DNA from: Methylotenera sp. G11
GTDB taxonomy: Bacteria; Pseudomonadota; Gammaproteobacteria; Burkholderiales; Methylophilaceae
DNA: 64,000 nucleotides
Reading direction: 5' to 3'
Assembly (NCBI RefSeq): GCF_000799735.1
Contig: NZ_JUHH01000001.1
Coordinates: 1,488,001 to 1,552,000, forward strand
The notes below the pieces were generated by a model that was not told the origin of the DNA, did not search any database, and worked only from the letters and a program-made list of their open reading frames with translations. Shown here piece by piece: positions 1-9,226 of the stretch (position 1 is its first letter; the number at the start of each line of letters is the position of its first letter). The translations under genes were made by a program, and so were the position numbers.

Positions 1-1
1 A

Positions 2-343
2 GTTTCACTGTTCACCAGCGGATCAACATTGATATGCTGCGCTCTGCCAGCCACCCTGGTCGCAATTGGATCAGCAGCTACGCTGGTTAGCCTGGTATCG
101 AACTTTCCACAATTAGTATGGATCAGTGAACACAAAGCACTGGTATTTGGCTTGGCAGGCACTATGTTAGTAGTTGCAGGTTATTTGCAATGGCAATCAC
201 GTAAAGCGCCTTGCCCCACAAATCCGCAGCTCGCATCAGCTTGCACAAAAACACGCAGAAATTCACTGATGATTTATTGTGTATCTGTTGCCATATTTGG
301 CATAGGTGCATTTTTTGCGTTTATCGCACCCTTAATGATTTAA
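2..343 (+). CDS. Small membrane protein, 5' end cut by window
   Basis: The reading frame enters from the left edge with no stop and no convincing start, and ends with TAA at 341-343, leaving about 113 residues. Three hydrophobic stretches are visible, separated by a loop rich in Lys, Thr and Cys. A Ser/Thr-rich start runs into a vicinal cysteine pair followed by Ala-Leu-Pro in the first hydrophobic stretch. Vicinal cysteines in a membrane segment occur in metal carriers such as MerT, but length and loop pattern do not let me assign that family. A TTG at 29 could be taken as a start, but the open frame upstream argues that the gene is truncated. Function unknown. Confidence 0.6.
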   Translation, partial: VSLFTSGSTLICCALPATLVAIGSAATLVSLVSNFPQLVWISEHKALVFGLAGTMLVVAGYLQWQSRKAPCPTNPQLASACTKTRRNSLMIYCVSVAIFGIGAFFAFIAPLMI

Positions 344-357
344 ATATAGGACTGCAA

Positions 358-404
358 CAGCCACTTCAGATGCACGTTTTTTACCTGTGCATCTGAAGTG
401 GCTG
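358..404. repeat. Perfect 18-bp inverted repeat, 11-nt loop
   Basis: Arms 358-375 and 387-404 are exact reverse complements, beginning CAGCCACTTC on the left and ending GAAGTGGCTG on the right. The loop carries a run of six T. The hairpin starts 14 bases after the stop of the membrane-protein gene, so it may end that transcript, although no T-run follows the right arm. A small mobile repeat is the alternative. Confidence 0.6.
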
Positions 405-466
405 GCGATTAGCTTTTAGTATCTACCAGATAATGTGCCAAACGCCTGCCAAGTCGTACAAAAGCA

Positions 467-548
467 AAAAGGACCCAGATTTCTCCAAGTCCTTTTATTT
501 TTGGTGCTCCCCCGCGAGTCGAACACAGCACCAAAGGACATAAGTACA
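467..548 (-). pseudogene. tRNA-Ile 3'-half remnant with terminator copy
   Basis: This is a diverged, same-orientation copy of the 3' half and downstream terminator of the intact tRNA-Ile(CAT) at 2577-2655. Nineteen bases are identical (516-534 = 2592-2610, T-arm and variable loop), and the CCA end is kept at 502-504. The acceptor 3' strand is one base short, the anticodon region is scrambled and no 5' half is visible. The hairpin 467-474/489-496 matches the position of the terminator after the true tRNA. It could be an attachment-site duplication left by an integrated element, or a tandem tRNA copy that decayed. Confidence 0.65.
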
Positions 549-797
549 AGTGAGTGCACACTATCGCCACACAAAGCTAAAGAATTGTAAGTAATTTTTC
601 GATCGCTCCTGCATCACACCTTGCAAACCGAAGCTATGCCGAACCTTTTCGTGCCAAATCGCAGTTAGTTTCAACGTAAAAATTATTAAAAACAATTAGT
701 TATCACTTCCGATCTACGATCCGAACCCGAGCCTCAGTTGAAGTTTGAGAGCGTGTATACTAGAAACTAAATAAATCTCCATTGGAAGCGTTAATGT
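549..797. other. Intergenic, no gene recognised
   Basis: AT-rich spacer between the tRNA remnant and the small gene at 798. I see no coding frame of useful length, no tandem repeat and no convincing promoter. Confidence 0.5.
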
Positions 798-1031
798 ATG
801 GATAAGTCAGCGGTATTAACTGAAGATGAAATTCACCTCCTGGAAATGGTCTTCAATGGAAAATTCACAAATCTTGCATCACCTTCTAATGACACAGAGG
901 CAATGGTTTTAAAAGGCTATGTTTCCAAAAAACCTTTAGTACTTCTACCTATGATGCCAATTAGGTACGATTACGAACTCACAGTTTATGGATTGATTTT
1001 ACTGCGTGAATATCGCCCACAATACAGCTAG
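798..1031 (+). CDS. Hypothetical 77-residue protein, winged-helix-like
   Basis: A complete small frame with a GGAAG about 10 bases before the ATG. I do not recognise the family. The start 'LTEDEIHLLEMVF' and the ending pattern 'MVLKGYV ... YELTVYGLILLREY' resemble the recognition-helix-to-wing region of small winged-helix proteins ('glycine-Tyr-Val, strand, Tyr-x-Leu-Thr-x-x-Gly'), so DNA binding is possible. No signal peptide or membrane segment. It lies inside the suspected tRNA-linked island, alone on the plus strand. Confidence 0.45.
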   Translation: MDKSAVLTEDEIHLLEMVFNGKFTNLASPSNDTEAMVLKGYVSKKPLVLLPMMPIRYDYELTVYGLILLREYRPQYS

Positions 1032-1331
1032 CATTACTGAGCGTTTTATTGCTAAGTGTTGAAAATAACTGTTACAGCTTAGTGTTCTAAGGCAAAATTT
1101 ACAGCGAACTTTTAAGAACATCAATACTTTGAGAAAGCAACGGCGCCCTTCTGGGTCTCAGAATGGCTTGTCAGGAGTAATGAGAACCCCAAAATGGCTA
1201 CAAAGCGTCTACAAAATTAGTGGCGATTCAATGTTGATGTTTTGCACCTACTATCCATGAGCAAGAAAAACCCGGTCAATAATGGCCGGGTTTATCATTT
1301 ACCAGAATGAGACACTCGTCTCACGAAGAGT
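1032..1331. other. Intergenic stretch in the island
   Basis: Between the convergent genes ending at 1031 and 1332. Apart from the hairpin at 1265-1293 I see no gene, repeat or motif. Confidence 0.5.
1265..1293 (-). terminator. Rho-independent terminator after SnoaL-like gene
   Basis: Stem AAACCCGG (1268-1275) / CCGGGTTT (1286-1293), extended by a G-U and a C-G pair. On the minus strand it is followed by a T-run (A tract at 1266-1270). It lies about 40 bases after the stop of the minus-strand gene at 1332. Confidence 0.8.
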
Positions 1332-1790
1332 TTAATTGCCTGCGTTCCAAATGTGAGTGCGAGCTACCCACTTGCCGTTGACATCCCTCTTATAGACGCT
1401 GGTCGTGATGCCACCGTAAGTTGCTGTGACACCATCCTTTTCAGCACCACTAGCGCTCCACTTCGCGACCTGATATAGAGTTTTATCGTCACCATCGACT
1501 GTAACTATCTCTAACTTGTGATTATTCAGGCCTGCCGCAAAAAAGCTTTTGAACAGGTTCTCAATCTCTGTACGTCCATTCAGTATCTTGCCGTTGCCGG
1601 GTGAAAGTACAGCATTTTCAGCATACAAACTAGCAAGTAACCCCGCATCTGAATTATTAAAGGCCTTATTCCAGCTATTGTTCAATGCTTCTACCGTTGT
1701 TTTTGCAACTGCGTCTTCAGCAAACGCACTACCAGTTGTTACTAAGCTAAAAGCTATTATGGCGAGCGTGGTTTTAATGAGTGATTTCAT
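1332..1790 (-). CDS. Exported SnoaL/DUF4440-like protein
   Basis: 152 residues. The first 24 form a clear Sec signal peptide (Lys, hydrophobic core, Ala-Phe-Ala), so the mature protein should be periplasmic. The rest has the NTF2-like fold pattern of the SnoaL/DUF4440/SgcJ group: an early 'WNKAFNNSDAGLLASLYAENAV' helix region, a mid 'FFAAGLNNHKLEI' segment and the typical C-terminal 'W..RTHIWN'. It resembles the cytoplasmic protein at 26284-26661, including the ending THIWN, so the two are paralogues. NTF2-like proteins include enzymes and ligand binders; no catalytic function can be assigned. A palindrome like the marR operator lies about 160 bases upstream. Confidence 0.8.
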   Translation of the reverse strand: MKSLIKTTLAIIAFSLVTTGSAFAEDAVAKTTVEALNNSWNKAFNNSDAGLLASLYAENAVLSPGNGKILNGRTEIENLFKSFFAAGLNNHKLEIVTVDGDDKTLYQVAKWSASGAEKDGVTATYGGITTSVYKRDVNGKWVARTHIWNAGN

Positions 1791-1952
1791 ATGGGGTCAT
1801 CCTTTATTGAAATGTTAAAAAACAAAAAACTATGAATCGAATTATATTTCATGCCACTTGAAGCTATATTGCCCAAGCATAATACCTAACAGGACTTGGC
1901 AGCCAAAATCAGAAATATCAAGCTGATCAAACTCTAATTAGGCGCATTATAG

Positions 1953-1964
1953 TTAGCCAGCTAA
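1953..1964. promoter_or_regulatory. Putative MarR-type operator, TTAGCCAGCTAA
   Basis: Eleven of twelve positions match the perfect palindrome TTAGCCGGCTAA at 27221-27232, and the flanking ATTATA is shared as well. It lies upstream of the exported SnoaL-like gene, at a longer distance (about 160 bases) than the marR copy. Control by the regulator at 26697-27203 is inferred. Confidence 0.45.
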
Positions 1965-1982
1965 TTAAATGCAAGGACTAAT

Positions 1983-2159
1983 TTACCTGATTATGTAGAA
2001 CGTAAACAAAGCTATTTTTCAACACGTGAAGATGCAAGATGAGATATATTTGATTACATCGAGATGTTTTACAACCCAAGACGCCGACATGGCTACGCCA
2101 ATCGGCTATCTCCAGTAGAATTTGAAAGGCAATATTTCGCGAGGCTGGAAAGTATCTAG
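1983..2159 (+). mobile_element. IS3-family transposase C-terminal remnant
   Basis: In the frame ending at TAG 2157-2159 the translation reads like the end of an IS3-family OrfB: 'DYIEMFYNPRRRHGYANRL' then 'SPVEFERQYF'. The frame contains an internal TGA at 2040-2042 and no upstream catalytic DDE core, so it is a dead fragment of about 58 codons. No terminal inverted repeat could be identified. It shows that the region downstream of the tRNA has hosted insertion sequences. Confidence 0.8.
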
Positions 2160-2190
2160 CTTAGGCGGATCGATCCAGATGCCCGCTACT

Positions 2191-2493
2191 CTATACGACT
2201 GTAAAAACGACAATAAAGCAAGCAAGCGTCATCACTACAAGCCCAAATATGAATATCCTGTCAGCCCAATCTTCATATTTATTTTCTTGGGCCTGATTGC
2301 GTATAGAAACATAAGAAAGCATCGCACTTACAATAAAAAATAAGCTATCTATTGCGAGTATCTCATCAGCCCAGCTATTCGTGCTACCAGCCGATATTTT
2401 CAGGATACTAATCACCGTCATACATACACCAACCATTGTTGCTGAGGTTGGGAGTATGTGTTTTGAAATAGTGTGTCCAGTATTAATTGTCAT
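2191..2493 (-). CDS. Small integral membrane protein, unknown
   Basis: 100 residues with three evident hydrophobic segments (about residues 15-33, 45-63 and 80-100). Between the second and third is a charged loop with 'YEDWADRIFIFGL'. No signal peptide cleavage site. I recognise no conserved catalytic or binding motif. The gene stands alone near the tRNA end of the suspected island, with the IS3 remnant pointing toward it. The product is probably expressed, since the frame is intact and the composition is membrane-like, but its role is unknown. Confidence 0.6.
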   Translation of the reverse strand: MTINTGHTISKHILPTSATMVGVCMTVISILKISAGSTNSWADEILAIDSLFFIVSAMLSYVSIRNQAQENKYEDWADRIFIFGLVVMTLACFIVVFTVV

Positions 2494-2530
2494 TTCTCAG
2501 TATATCCAAAAGGCAGTATAAATAGTGTTC

Positions 2531-2570
2531 CAAACAAAAAAACGACCTAGAGATCTCTCCCTAAGTCGTT
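2531..2570 (-). terminator. Terminator after tRNA-Ile(CAT)
   Basis: AACGAC (2541-2546) pairs with GTCGTT (2565-2570), extended by TAG/CTA across one mismatch. On the minus strand a T-rich tract follows (A tract 2535-2542). It directly follows the tRNA 3' end and has a diverged copy at 467-496. Confidence 0.75.
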
Positions 2571-2576
2571 CTGATT

Positions 2577-2655
<79 letters not shown>

Positions 2656-2714
2656 AAAACTTTCAAGCTCGCTATTTTAAACTAAAACAGCTGATTTTGG
2701 CCTGTCTGCATCAA

Positions 2715-4652
2715 CTAATCCTGGCCGGTTTCCAAGAAGCTTCTTAATCTTTCAGAGCGGGTAGGATGACGCAGCTTACGTAACGCTTTGGCTTCAATCT
2801 GACGGATACGCTCACGCGTTACATCAAACTGCTTGCCCACTTCTTCCAGCGTGTGGTCAGTATTCATTTCAATACCAAAGCGCATACGCAAGACTTTAGC
2901 CTCGCGCGGTGTCAGAGATTCCAGCACCTCACTGGTTGCATCACGCAGGCTTGCGTAAACCGCAGCATCCACAGGTGCCAGTGTTGTACTGTCTTCAATG
3001 AAATCGCCCAGATGTGAATCTTCATCGTCGCCGATCGGTGTTTCCATAGAAATCGGTTCTTTGCTGATTTTCAGGATCTTGCGGATCTTGTCTTCAGGCA
3101 TTTCCATTTTCTCAGCCAGCAAAGCCGGATCTGGTTCTACACCTGTTTCCTGCAAGATCTGGCGGCTGATACGATTCATTTTATTGATCGTTTCAATCAT
3201 ATGCACAGGAATGCGGATGGTACGCGCCTGGTCAGCAATAGAACGTGTAATTGCCTGGCGAATCCACCATGTTGCATAGGTAGAGAATTTAAAACCACGG
3301 CGATATTCAAACTTGTCCACCGCTTTCATCAAGCCGATGTTGCCTTCCTGAATCAAGTCCAGGAATTGCAGACCGCGGTTGGTGTATTTTTTGGCAATAG
3401 AAATCACCAGGCGCAGGTTTGCCTCGATCATTTCGCGCTTGGCTCGGCGGGCACGGGCTTCGCCGGTGGTCATTTGCTTGTTGATTTCCTTAAGCTCTTT
3501 GGTCGAGATACCAACTTTGGTTTCCAGATCAATAATGCGCTGCTGCTGATCGAGAATGGAGTGATTAAAACGCGCCAGTTTTTCTACGTATGGCTTATCC
3601 GCTTTCAGTTCTTCTTGCAGCCAGTCCAGGTTACTTTCGTTACCCGGGAAAGATTTGATGAAATGCGTCCTCGGCATGCCGGATTTTTCAACACAGAAAT
3701 CGAGCACTTTACGCTCATGGCCACGCACGGTCTCCACCAGGTCACGTACCTGATCACAAAGTGTTTCAACCTGCTTTGGTGAGAAACGGAATGCCGTGAG
3801 CTCTTCCAGGATTTCTGCAAGAAACACCTGGTATTCCGGGTCTTGTGAGCCCCTCAGCGGCAGGATTTCCATCATCTTGTGGTGTGCTGCACGCACCACG
3901 GTGAAACGCTTGAGCAGCTCTTCCTTGAGTTTAGCCAGCGCTTCTGCCGAGATTGCCGCTGCTTTTGCGCCATCGGCATCTTCATCTTCTTCTTCGTCGC
4001 CAACCTCTGGTTCAACGTCGTCATCAGCCTCAGCTGTCATGCCTTCATCCAGACCGATGTCCGAATCGATCAGACCATCGACAAGATCATCAACACTGAG
4101 CTCGTCTTTTTCTACTTTTTCTACCAGCTCAAGCAATGCACCCACAGTGGTCGGGCAGGCTGCGATTGCCTGCACCATGTGTTTCAAGCCATCTTCAATA
4201 CGGCGCGCAATTTCGATTTCGCTTTCACGCGTGAGCAAGTCAACTGTACCCATTTCGCGCATATACATACGCACGGGATCGGTAGTACGGCCAAAGTCTG
4301 AATCCACAGTCGCCAGCGCCTGCTCAGCTTCTTCTACCGCGTCATCATCAGTCACCGCCGGCGGTGCATCAGACATGAGCAACACCTCAGCATCAGGCGC
4401 CTCTTCGTACACCTGGATACCCATGTCATTGATCATGCCAATGATACCGTCGATCTGCTCGGAACCCTGCACATCATCAGGCAAGTGGTCATTAATTTCG
4501 GCATAGGTGAGGTAACCACGCTCTTTGCCCAAAACTATTAAGCTTTTAAGACGGGTGCGACGCTCTTCTGCGCTTACCTCATGCAACTCCGCACCAATAA
4601 ACTCTTCTGTTTCTTTTTCAGCTATTTGATCGCTCTTTTTTGGTCTTGCCAT
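2715..4652 (-). CDS. rpoD: RNA polymerase primary sigma factor (sigma-70)
   Basis: 645 residues, usual for a proteobacterial primary sigma. Region 1.1 occupies the first 80 or so residues and region 1.2 starts at '[11 protein letters not shown]' (about 125). A long non-conserved domain with an acidic Glu/Asp run lies near 190-225. Region 2 carries '[21 protein letters not shown]' and the melting/-10 helix '[20 protein letters not shown]'. Region 4.2 ends with '[20 protein letters not shown]' for the -35 box. It is the last protein gene of the rpsU-yqeY-dnaG-rpoD series, 84 bases after dnaG. It directs transcription of most growth genes. Confidence 0.98.
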   Translation of the reverse strand: MARPKKSDQIAEKETEEFIGAELHEVSAEERRTRLKSLIVLGKERGYLTYAEINDHLPDDVQGSEQIDGIIGMINDMGIQVYEEAPDAEVLLMSDAPPAVTDDDAVEEAEQALATVDSDFGRTTDPVRMYMREMGTVDLLTRESEIEIARRIEDGLKHMVQAIAACPTTVGALLELVEKVEKDELSVDDLVDGLIDSDIGLDEGMTAEADDDVEPEVGDEEEDEDADGAKAAAISAEALAKLKEELLKRFTVVRAAHHKMMEILPLRGSQDPEYQVFLAEILEELTAFRFSPKQVETLCDQVRDLVETVRGHERKVLDFCVEKSGMPRTHFIKSFPGNESNLDWLQEELKADKPYVEKLARFNHSILDQQQRIIDLETKVGISTKELKEINKQMTTGEARARRAKREMIEANLRLVISIAKKYTNRGLQFLDLIQEGNIGLMKAVDKFEYRRGFKFSTYATWWIRQAITRSIADQARTIRIPVHMIETINKMNRISRQILQETGVEPDPALLAEKMEMPEDKIRKILKISKEPISMETPIGDDEDSHLGDFIEDSTTLAPVDAAVYASLRDATSEVLESLTPREAKVLRMRFGIEMNTDHTLEEVGKQFDVTRERIRQIEAKALRKLRHPTRSERLRSFLETGQD

Positions 4653-4736
4653 GACTTACCTCTAAATTTAGCTTCTGCCATGCATTAAACCAACCAGCAT
4701 AGCTATAAGATTACCGAACCGCGTATTATATCAGAA

Positions 4737-6482
4737 TTAAGCCCTATTTTGGCTGGGTTTATTGCCGACAGATTTCAACAGGGCTTTCTCTTCTTCCGTT
4801 AACGCACTCAAAGGTTTTTCACTGATTCGTGCCAGGAAACTGCTTGACTCCTTATGCGAATAAACGTCTTGCAGCTGCATACGGATGCCTGCCAATTCCT
4901 TTTCGAAGTCCAGCGTTTCATCCAGCAGCATCAACTCGCTTCCCAATTCATTCAGCACTTTGGCTTCAATTTTGGCTTCAAGTTCATGCAGCAGCACTGC
5001 TGAGTTAGAATGGGGATTCAGCAGGCAAGTTTCAATAGTTTGCTTCAGCAGCATATCCTCATCTGCGCGTCCATCGACCAAAGCCAGGTCTGCCGGCGTT
5101 GCGAATGATGGCCGCCTCAGCAATATCAGGCAAAAGCGTTTCTGCAAAGACACTGTCGTCCGCGTCAGCTTTGGCCTCCCCTGTGCCGGAGGTTTATTGA
5201 CATTAGGCAGCTTGAGCAGGCTATGCATTTCATCAGCCGATAGCTGCGCAAGCTCGGCAACCTTCTTGCGCAGGTACATGGCACTGCGCGGCGCATTAAT
5301 CTGTTTGAGGATAGGCTCGGCATCATTCAGGAAACGCACGCGATCTTCCTGGCTCTGCAAAGGGTTATTTTCACTCAGGTGCTGCAGTATATATTGCGAC
5401 AGCGGCATTGCTGTTTTCACTTCCGCCTCAAACTGTTCTTTGCCAAATTCACGCACATAAGAATCTGGATCGTGCTCTTTCGGCAAGAACAGGAAAGTGA
5501 GCTTCAGGCCATCGGTCAGCGCAGGCAAGGCATTCATCGCGGCGCGCCATGCTGCCGTACGCCCGGCGTTATCTCCGTCGAAGCAGAATACGATTTCATC
5601 TACCTGCCGCATCAGCTTGGCTATATGGTATGGTGTGGTCGCCGTACCAAGCGCAGCCACCGCATATTCAATGCCATATTGCGCTAACGCCACTACGTCC
5701 ATGTAACCTTCAACCACCAGGGCGCGGCCGGCATCACGCATTGCCCTGCGCGCGATAAATAGCCCATAAAGCTCATGGCCTTTCTGAAACAGGGGCGTCT
5801 CAGGGGAGTTGTAATATTTAGGCGTATCTTCCGGGTTGATCACACGCCCGCCAAAGCCAATCACCTGGCCTTTCTGGTCATGGATCGGGAACATGATACG
5901 GTCGCGGAAACGGTCATAGCGTCGACCCTGATCATTTTCAACCACCAGACCCGCTGTGGTTAATGCTTCACTTTCATAATGCGGGAACACCCCTTGCAGG
6001 TTCTGCCAGCCCGCCGGTGCGTAGCCGATCTGGAACTTGGCAGCCACCTGGCCACTCAGGCCGCGGCTTTTGAGGTAGTCAATCGCACGCTGGGATTTTT
6101 TAAGCTCGGCTTTATAAAAATTTGCGGCTTGCTGCAAAGTTTCCTGCAAGCCCACCACCACTTTCTGTGCGGGGCGGTCGGCGTCCCGCGTTTCCTGAGG
6201 CACGACCAAACCGACATTCTTGGCCAGATCCTGCACCGCCTCAACAAAGCTGACCCCTTGATACTCCATCAGGAAACCAATGGCCGTGCCATGTGCGCCG
6301 CAGCCAAAGCAATGATAAAACTGCTTGGCAGGACTTACCGTAAAACTGGGGGATTTTTCATTATGGAACGGGCAGCAGGCAGAATAATTGGCACCGGCTT
6401 TCTTGAGCGGCACGCTTCTATCGACCACATCAACAATATCAACGCGGTTCAGGAGTTCTTGAATAAAGCTTTCCGGGATCAA
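4737..6482 (-). CDS. dnaG: DNA primase
   Basis: 581 residues, normal for the family. The N-terminal CHC2 zinc finger shows C37, H40, C58 and C61. The catalytic core follows with a TOPRIM segment 'ALVVEGYMDVVALAQYG' and the metal-binding 'FCFDGDNAGR'. The C-terminal part after about 430 is the helicase-interaction region and is less conserved. It makes RNA primers on the lagging strand together with DnaB. It lies between yqeY and rpoD in the macromolecular-synthesis cluster. The hairpin at 6591-6612 separates it from yqeY, so it may have its own promoter in 6483-6590. Confidence 0.97.
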   Translation of the reverse strand: MIPESFIQELLNRVDIVDVVDRSVPLKKAGANYSACCPFHNEKSPSFTVSPAKQFYHCFGCGAHGTAIGFLMEYQGVSFVEAVQDLAKNVGLVVPQETRDADRPAQKVVVGLQETLQQAANFYKAELKKSQRAIDYLKSRGLSGQVAAKFQIGYAPAGWQNLQGVFPHYESEALTTAGLVVENDQGRRYDRFRDRIMFPIHDQKGQVIGFGGRVINPEDTPKYYNSPETPLFQKGHELYGLFIARRAMRDAGRALVVEGYMDVVALAQYGIEYAVAALGTATTPYHIAKLMRQVDEIVFCFDGDNAGRTAAWRAAMNALPALTDGLKLTFLFLPKEHDPDSYVREFGKEQFEAEVKTAMPLSQYILQHLSENNPLQSQEDRVRFLNDAEPILKQINAPRSAMYLRKKVAELAQLSADEMHSLLKLPNVNKPPAQGRPKLTRTTVSLQKRFCLILLRRPSFATPADLALVDGRADEDMLLKQTIETCLLNPHSNSAVLLHELEAKIEAKVLNELGSELMLLDETLDFEKELAGIRMQLQDVYSHKESSSFLARISEKPLSALTEEEKALLKSVGNKPSQNRA

Positions 6483-6590
6483 ATTTATCTGCTTTTACCA
6501 AAAATAACAATGTTGATCTAATTACCGAACGGTAATTCTAGCCCAAGATTACAACCCAAGTAAGCGTAAATCAAAAAAGTAAACGCAAAC

Positions 6591-6612
6591 AAAAAAGGAG
6601 CTTGCGCTCCTT
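6591..6612 (-). terminator. Hairpin terminator between yqeY and dnaG
   Basis: AAGGAGC (6595-6601), loop TTGC, GCTCCTT (6606-6612). On the minus strand the stem is followed by a T-run (A tract 6591-6596). It would end or attenuate rpsU-yqeY transcription before dnaG, as the attenuator in the enterobacterial operon does. Confidence 0.8.
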
Positions 6613-6643
6613 ATGATGTTTGCTTGATTTACAGCTTTACTGC

Positions 6644-7087
6644 TTAACCTAAACGGGTTTTGATCAACCCGGATATTTTACCCATATCGGCACGGCCAGC
6701 TACCAGCGGTTTAATCGCCGCCATGACCTTACTCATATCTTTAATACCAGCAGCACCTGTTTCCACCACAACTTTTTCCAGGATGTCTTTAATTTCATCT
6801 TCTGTCAGCTGTTGCGGCAGGTAGGTTTGCAGTACGCTGACTTCAAACTTTTCCACATCAGCCAGGTCATTGCGATTTGCCGATTCATACGCCGCAATAG
6901 AATCACGGCGCTGCTTAAGCATTTTCTCGATCACGGCAATCACATTACCGTCATCAAGCTCAACCCGCTCATCCACTTCACGCTGCTTGATGGCAGCCTG
7001 CAGCAGGCGAATCGTGCCCAAACGCGCGCTGTCTTTTGCGCGCATCGCAGCCTTCATATCCTCAGATATCTGAGCTTTCAATGACAT
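6644..7087 (-). CDS. yqeY: GatB/YqeY domain protein
   Basis: 147 residues, the full length of the stand-alone YqeY family. It starts 'MSLKAQISEDMKAAMRAKD' and has the usual 'RLGTIRLLQAAIKQREVDER' helix, then the small C-terminal domain with 'YLPQQL' and 'GRADMGKISGLIK'. The domain is shared with the tail of GatB, where it helps bind tRNA. The free protein's role is not settled; a link to tRNA metabolism is an inference. It lies 24 bases after rpsU, so the two are co-transcribed. Confidence 0.93.
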   Translation of the reverse strand: MSLKAQISEDMKAAMRAKDSARLGTIRLLQAAIKQREVDERVELDDGNVIAVIEKMLKQRRDSIAAYESANRNDLADVEKFEVSVLQTYLPQQLTEDEIKDILEKVVVETGAAGIKDMSKVMAAIKPLVAGRADMGKISGLIKTRLG

Positions 7088-7111
7088 ACTGACGATTTTA
7101 CCAAGTATTTC

Positions 7112-7324
7112 TTAGTAAAGTTTTGCTGGCAACGTTTGCTTCATCAAGCGGCGATATTGACGCTTAACAGCAGCAGCAGCTTTACGTTTACGTTCCCAGG
7201 TTGGCTTCTCGTAGAACTCGCGTGCGCGAAGGTCATTCAACAAACCAGTTTTTTCAATCAAACGTTTAAAACGGCGTAAAGCAACGTCAAACGGCTCATT
7301 TTCTTTTACACGTACACTAGACAT
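7112..7324 (-). CDS. rpsU: 30S ribosomal protein S21
   Basis: 70 residues, very basic, with the invariant '[18 protein letters not shown]' start and '[21 protein letters not shown]' centre of bS21. S21 binds near the 3' end of 16S rRNA and helps initiation at Shine-Dalgarno sites. First gene of the rpsU-yqeY-dnaG-rpoD group; the promoter must lie in the 170-base space shared with divergent tsaD. Confidence 0.97.
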   Translation of the reverse strand: MSSVRVKENEPFDVALRRFKRLIEKTGLLNDLRAREFYEKPTWERKRKAAAAVKRQYRRLMKQTLPAKLY

Positions 7325-7494
7325 TCGGTCTCTCTTATCTGCAACAATTCAATTATAAGGTCATGCTCAAGTTCGCCTTTCAGGCATAAACATGAGAAAA
7401 GTCCGCCATTTTAATCGTATAATTGGTTTTGTTCAATTACTTTCTATGTAATTGTGTTGCAAATGTTATTTTTAGGTAAAGTTGGATACAAAAA

Positions 7495-8517
7495 ATGTTA
7501 GTGCTTGGCGTTGAATCTTCGTGTGATGAAACAGGTATTGCCTTATATGATACGGATAAAGGCCTGCTGGCACACGCCCTGCACTCCCAGGTCGAGATGC
7601 ATGCCGAATATGGCGGCGTAGTGCCTGAACTCGCTTCCCGCGACCATATCCGCCGCGTATTACCACTCACGGAAGCCACCTTGAAAGAGGCCGGGAAAAC
7701 ACTGCAGGATATTGATGCCATCGCCTACACACAAGGTCCGGGTTTGTCCGGCGCCCTGCTGGTTGGCACCAGCTTTGCCGAGGCGCTGGCTTACAGCTTG
7801 CAGATCCCGACGATTAACGTGCACCACCTTGAAGGCCATTTACTGGCGCCATTACTTGAAGACAATCCGCCGCAGTTCCCCTTCGTTGCGCTGCTGGTAT
7901 CCGGTGGGCACAGCCAACTCATGCGCGTGGATGGCATCGGCGAATACGAACTGCTCGGGGACACTTTGGATGACGCCGCAGGCGAAGCATTCGACAAGAC
8001 CGCGAAATTGCTAGGCTTGGGTTATCCGGGCGGCCCGGCTTTATCCAAGCTGGCGCAAAACGGTAAACCGAATTTCAAGCTGCCAAGGCCACTGCTCAAT
8101 AGCGGCGACCTGAATTTCAGCTTCAGCGGATTAAAAACTTCCGTGCTCACCATGGTTAACCAGCACCAGCCTTTGGATGAAACCACCAGGGCCGACATTG
8201 CCTATGAATTTCAGGAGGCCGTCACTGAAGTGCTGACCACAAAATGCATGCATGCATTACGTGATACCGGGCTGGATAATTTAATCGTTTCAGGCGGCGT
8301 GGGCGCCAATGCCAAACTGCGCGAGAAACTGAATGCAGCAACCAAACGCAGGGGCTGCAAAGTAAGCTACCCGCGCCTGGAATTCTGCACCGACAACGGC
8401 GCCATGATTGCCTTTGCCGGTGCCATGCGCCTGATCGCAATGCAGGTCGCCAGCCCTAAAAGTTATAGCTTTAGCGTGAAACCTCGCTGGAATCTGAACG
8501 AACTGCAAGCACCATAA
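7495..8517 (+). CDS. tsaD: tRNA N6-threonylcarbamoyladenosine transferase TsaD
   Basis: 340 residues. The ASKHA-fold ATPase begins '[16 protein letters not shown]'. The metal-binding '[11 protein letters not shown]' (HxEGH) lies near residue 111 and the C-terminal '[11 protein letters not shown]' binds nucleotide. With TsaB, TsaE and TsaC it puts t6A on tRNAs that read ANN codons, in the cytoplasm. It is the only plus-strand gene in this stretch, divergent from rpsU, the arrangement seen in many proteobacteria. Confidence 0.97.
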   Translation: MLVLGVESSCDETGIALYDTDKGLLAHALHSQVEMHAEYGGVVPELASRDHIRRVLPLTEATLKEAGKTLQDIDAIAYTQGPGLSGALLVGTSFAEALAYSLQIPTINVHHLEGHLLAPLLEDNPPQFPFVALLVSGGHSQLMRVDGIGEYELLGDTLDDAAGEAFDKTAKLLGLGYPGGPALSKLAQNGKPNFKLPRPLLNSGDLNFSFSGLKTSVLTMVNQHQPLDETTRADIAYEFQEAVTEVLTTKCMHALRDTGLDNLIVSGGVGANAKLREKLNAATKRRGCKVSYPRLEFCTDNGAMIAFAGAMRLIAMQVASPKSYSFSVKPRWNLNELQAP

Positions 8518-8538
8518 GCTACAGCGCCTGTTTTCCGG

Positions 8539-9159
8539 CTATTTCTTTTTGCCGAAGCCAGACTCAGTGCCGGCCAGTAATTTCCGGATATTGCTTCTGT
8601 GACGCCATATCAGCCACACAGACATCACCAGTACCGTCAGCACATAATCCTGATAAGGCAGCAGATACCAGGCAAATACTGGCGCCAGCGCCGCTGCCAC
8701 AATCGCCCCCAACGAGGAATAACGTGTCGCCGCAAAGACTACGATCCAGGTTGCCAGTGCCGCCAGGCCCAACCATGGCGATATAGCCAGCATCACGCCC
8801 AGTGCGGTCGCCACGCCTTTGCCGCCTTTAAAGCCATGGTAAACCGGGTACAAGTGCCCGAAAAACACCGCCAGCGCTACCGCGCTCACCACCCACATCA
8901 GCATGCCGGACTGCAATGCCAACCAGACCGGAAACCAGCCTTTGAATGCATCGCCGAGCAACGTAAGTACAGCCGCAGATTTCTTGCCGCTACGGGCAAC
9001 ATTGGTTGCACCGATATTGCCACTGCCAACCGAGCGCGGATCCGGCAAACCATAAAGTTTGCTGATCAAGATACCAAACGCGATGGAACCTAGCAGGTAA
9101 GCTGCTACTATCCACACCACAGGAACCAGGGTTACAGGAATAAAACCTAACTCATTCAT
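8539..9159 (-). CDS. plsY: Glycerol-3-phosphate acyltransferase PlsY
   Basis: 206 residues from the ATG at 9159. A GTG at 9189 would add ten residues, but the later start gives the usual length. It is a multi-pass membrane protein with the signature '[11 protein letters not shown]' after the first segment and '[13 protein letters not shown]' in a later loop, both part of the acyl-phosphate/G3P site. It transfers the acyl group from acyl-phosphate to glycerol-3-phosphate at the inner membrane. Convergent with tsaD and divergent from folB, as is common. Confidence 0.95.
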   Translation of the reverse strand: MNELGFIPVTLVPVVWIVAAYLLGSIAFGILISKLYGLPDPRSVGSGNIGATNVARSGKKSAAVLTLLGDAFKGWFPVWLALQSGMLMWVVSAVALAVFFGHLYPVYHGFKGGKGVATALGVMLAISPWLGLAALATWIVVFAATRYSSLGAIVAAALAPVFAWYLLPYQDYVLTVLVMSVWLIWRHRSNIRKLLAGTESGFGKKK

Positions 9160-9226
9160 AATAAGATGCTCTAAAATCTGACTAATCACATTCTAAACCA
9201 TACAAAAACACTGGGCATCATATTTT

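Noticed and set aside
467-548. Second functional tRNA gene
   Set aside because: The acceptor strand is one base short, the anticodon region is broken and there is no 5' half.
3796-4506. 236-codon plus-strand frame, Ser-rich
   Set aside because: Antisense shadow of the acidic region of rpoD; composition follows from the Glu/Asp codons on the other strand.
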